A model generated the notes under the pieces. The model saw nothing but the letters and a program-made list of their open reading frames with translations. It searched no databases and was not told where the DNA came from. This document shows positions 5,274-5,826 of a stretch of 5,826 nucleotides of DNA, piece by piece. Position 1 is the first letter of the stretch. Every line of letters starts with the position of its first letter. The stretch is from Sandaracinobacteroides sp964394815 (GTDB taxonomy: Bacteria > Pseudomonadota > Alphaproteobacteria > Sphingomonadales > Sphingomonadaceae): NCBI GenBank assembly GCA_964394815.1, contig CAYMZC010000153.1, forward strand, positions 1-5,826, read 5' to 3'. A program made the position numbers and the translations under genes.

Positions 5274-5826
5274 TCAGACTGCGTTGCTGAACCGGCTGGG
5301 ACCACCGGCACGATAGCTGTCGAAGCAGGCGGCGATGGCGCGGGCATAGGGCACCGCCTTGTCTGCAAGGCGAAGCACGCTGCCTTCGAGATCGCACAGG
5401 CCAGCGGTGATGAAGGGCTTCAGCCGCAATTCCGCAAAGCTGTCCGCCGGCAACTGGGAGAGGTCGGCCGGGCGGCCGCACAATATGTCCTCGATCACGA
5501 GGCCGCGTTCGCTGTCTTCCGGGCTGCGCATGACTCCAAGCGTCGCAGCCGGCTGCCCGCTCAGCACGCGCATCTGGTAGCGCCCATTGTTCTTTTCATT
5601 CTGGACAATGACACCGGGCAGACAGCTGATCGCCGTTGCCCCGACACCTAGCAGCACATCGGCGGGGTCGTCGGTGAAGCCCTGGAAGTTCCGCCGCAGC
5701 CGGCCTTCGCGCGCGGCGATAGCCAGCGGGTCGTCGGGCCTTGCGAAATGGTCGAAGCCGATGGCCTCCATGCCAGCCGCAACCAGCCGGGCATGGCCAT
5801 CGGCTGCCTGGGCGAAGCGTTCGTCA
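5274..5826 (-). CDS. hemN: Oxygen-independent coproporphyrinogen III oxidase, C-terminal part
   Basis: HemN is a cytoplasmic radical-SAM enzyme that converts coproporphyrinogen III to protoporphyrinogen IX in haem synthesis under low oxygen. Only the last 183 residues are in the window (first whole codon at 5825); the family is about 450 long. Matches to E. coli HemN include IGFDHFARPDDPLAIA (from residue 22), REGRLRRNFQGFT (39-51), the LLGVGATAIS block (about 58-67) and a C-terminal end with IAACFDSY and the terminal RFSNAV, like E. coli FDTY and FSRVI. The N-terminal CxxxCxxC iron-sulfur/SAM motif lies outside the window. The FARP/FQG pattern favours true HemN over the related HemW. The truncation is a window edge, with no adapter seen there. 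The promoter, and any FNR-type control common for hemN, are also outside. It is the upstream-most visible gene of the minus-strand cluster. Confidence 0.94.
   Translation of the reverse strand, partial: DERFAQAADGHARLVAAGMEAIGFDHFARPDDPLAIAAREGRLRRNFQGFTDDPADVLLGVGATAISCLPGVIVQNEKNNGRYQMRVLSGQPAATLGVMRSPEDSERGLVIEDILCGRPADLSQLPADSFAELRLKPFITAGLCDLEGSVLRLADKAVPYARAIAACFDSYRAGGPSRFSNAV

Overview
The window is a high-GC stretch that looks alphaproteobacterial. The RecA, the CarD/CdnL regulator with an Ala-Ala C-terminus, and above all the DUF1489 protein (a family I know mainly from alphaproteobacteria) point that way. The RecA tail and the CarD sequence read most like Sphingomonadales, but that order-level placement is inference. 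Bases 1-31 are not biological: they match the 3' part of the Illumina TruSeq universal adapter / Read 1 primer. The window therefore begins at an untrimmed contig end.

Left half, plus strand. A 5'-truncated recA (32-850) starts exactly at the Thr that follows the Walker A lysine. About 660 bases without a credible gene follow (851-1511). They hold several inverted repeats: a nested hairpin after recA, a 59-base imperfect palindrome next to an AT-rich promoter-like patch, an 8-bp stem, and two mutually exclusive stems just ahead of carD. Then comes carD/cdnL (1512-2012), a global RNA polymerase-binding regulator, closed by a strong intrinsic terminator (2054-2081).

Right half, minus strand, convergent with carD. 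In transcription order: the C-terminal part of hemN (oxygen-independent coproporphyrinogen III oxidase, cut by the window edge), a MgtC/SapB-DUF4010 membrane protein, mgtE (Mg2+ channel/transporter) and a DUF1489 protein. Gaps are 37, 54 and 10 nt, so the four could be one operon. The mgtE/DUF1489 junction looks translationally coupled: the DUF1489 Shine-Dalgarno overlaps the mgtE stop codon. The two middle genes share a magnesium theme; the roles of DUF4010 and DUF1489 are not established.

I see no mobile element, CRISPR array, tRNA, rRNA or defence system. Apart from the adapter, this is mostly ordinary chromosomal housekeeping sequence. The observations most worth checking are the adapter and its in-frame read-through, the structured recA-carD gap, and the magnesium-related operon with its unknown partner genes.
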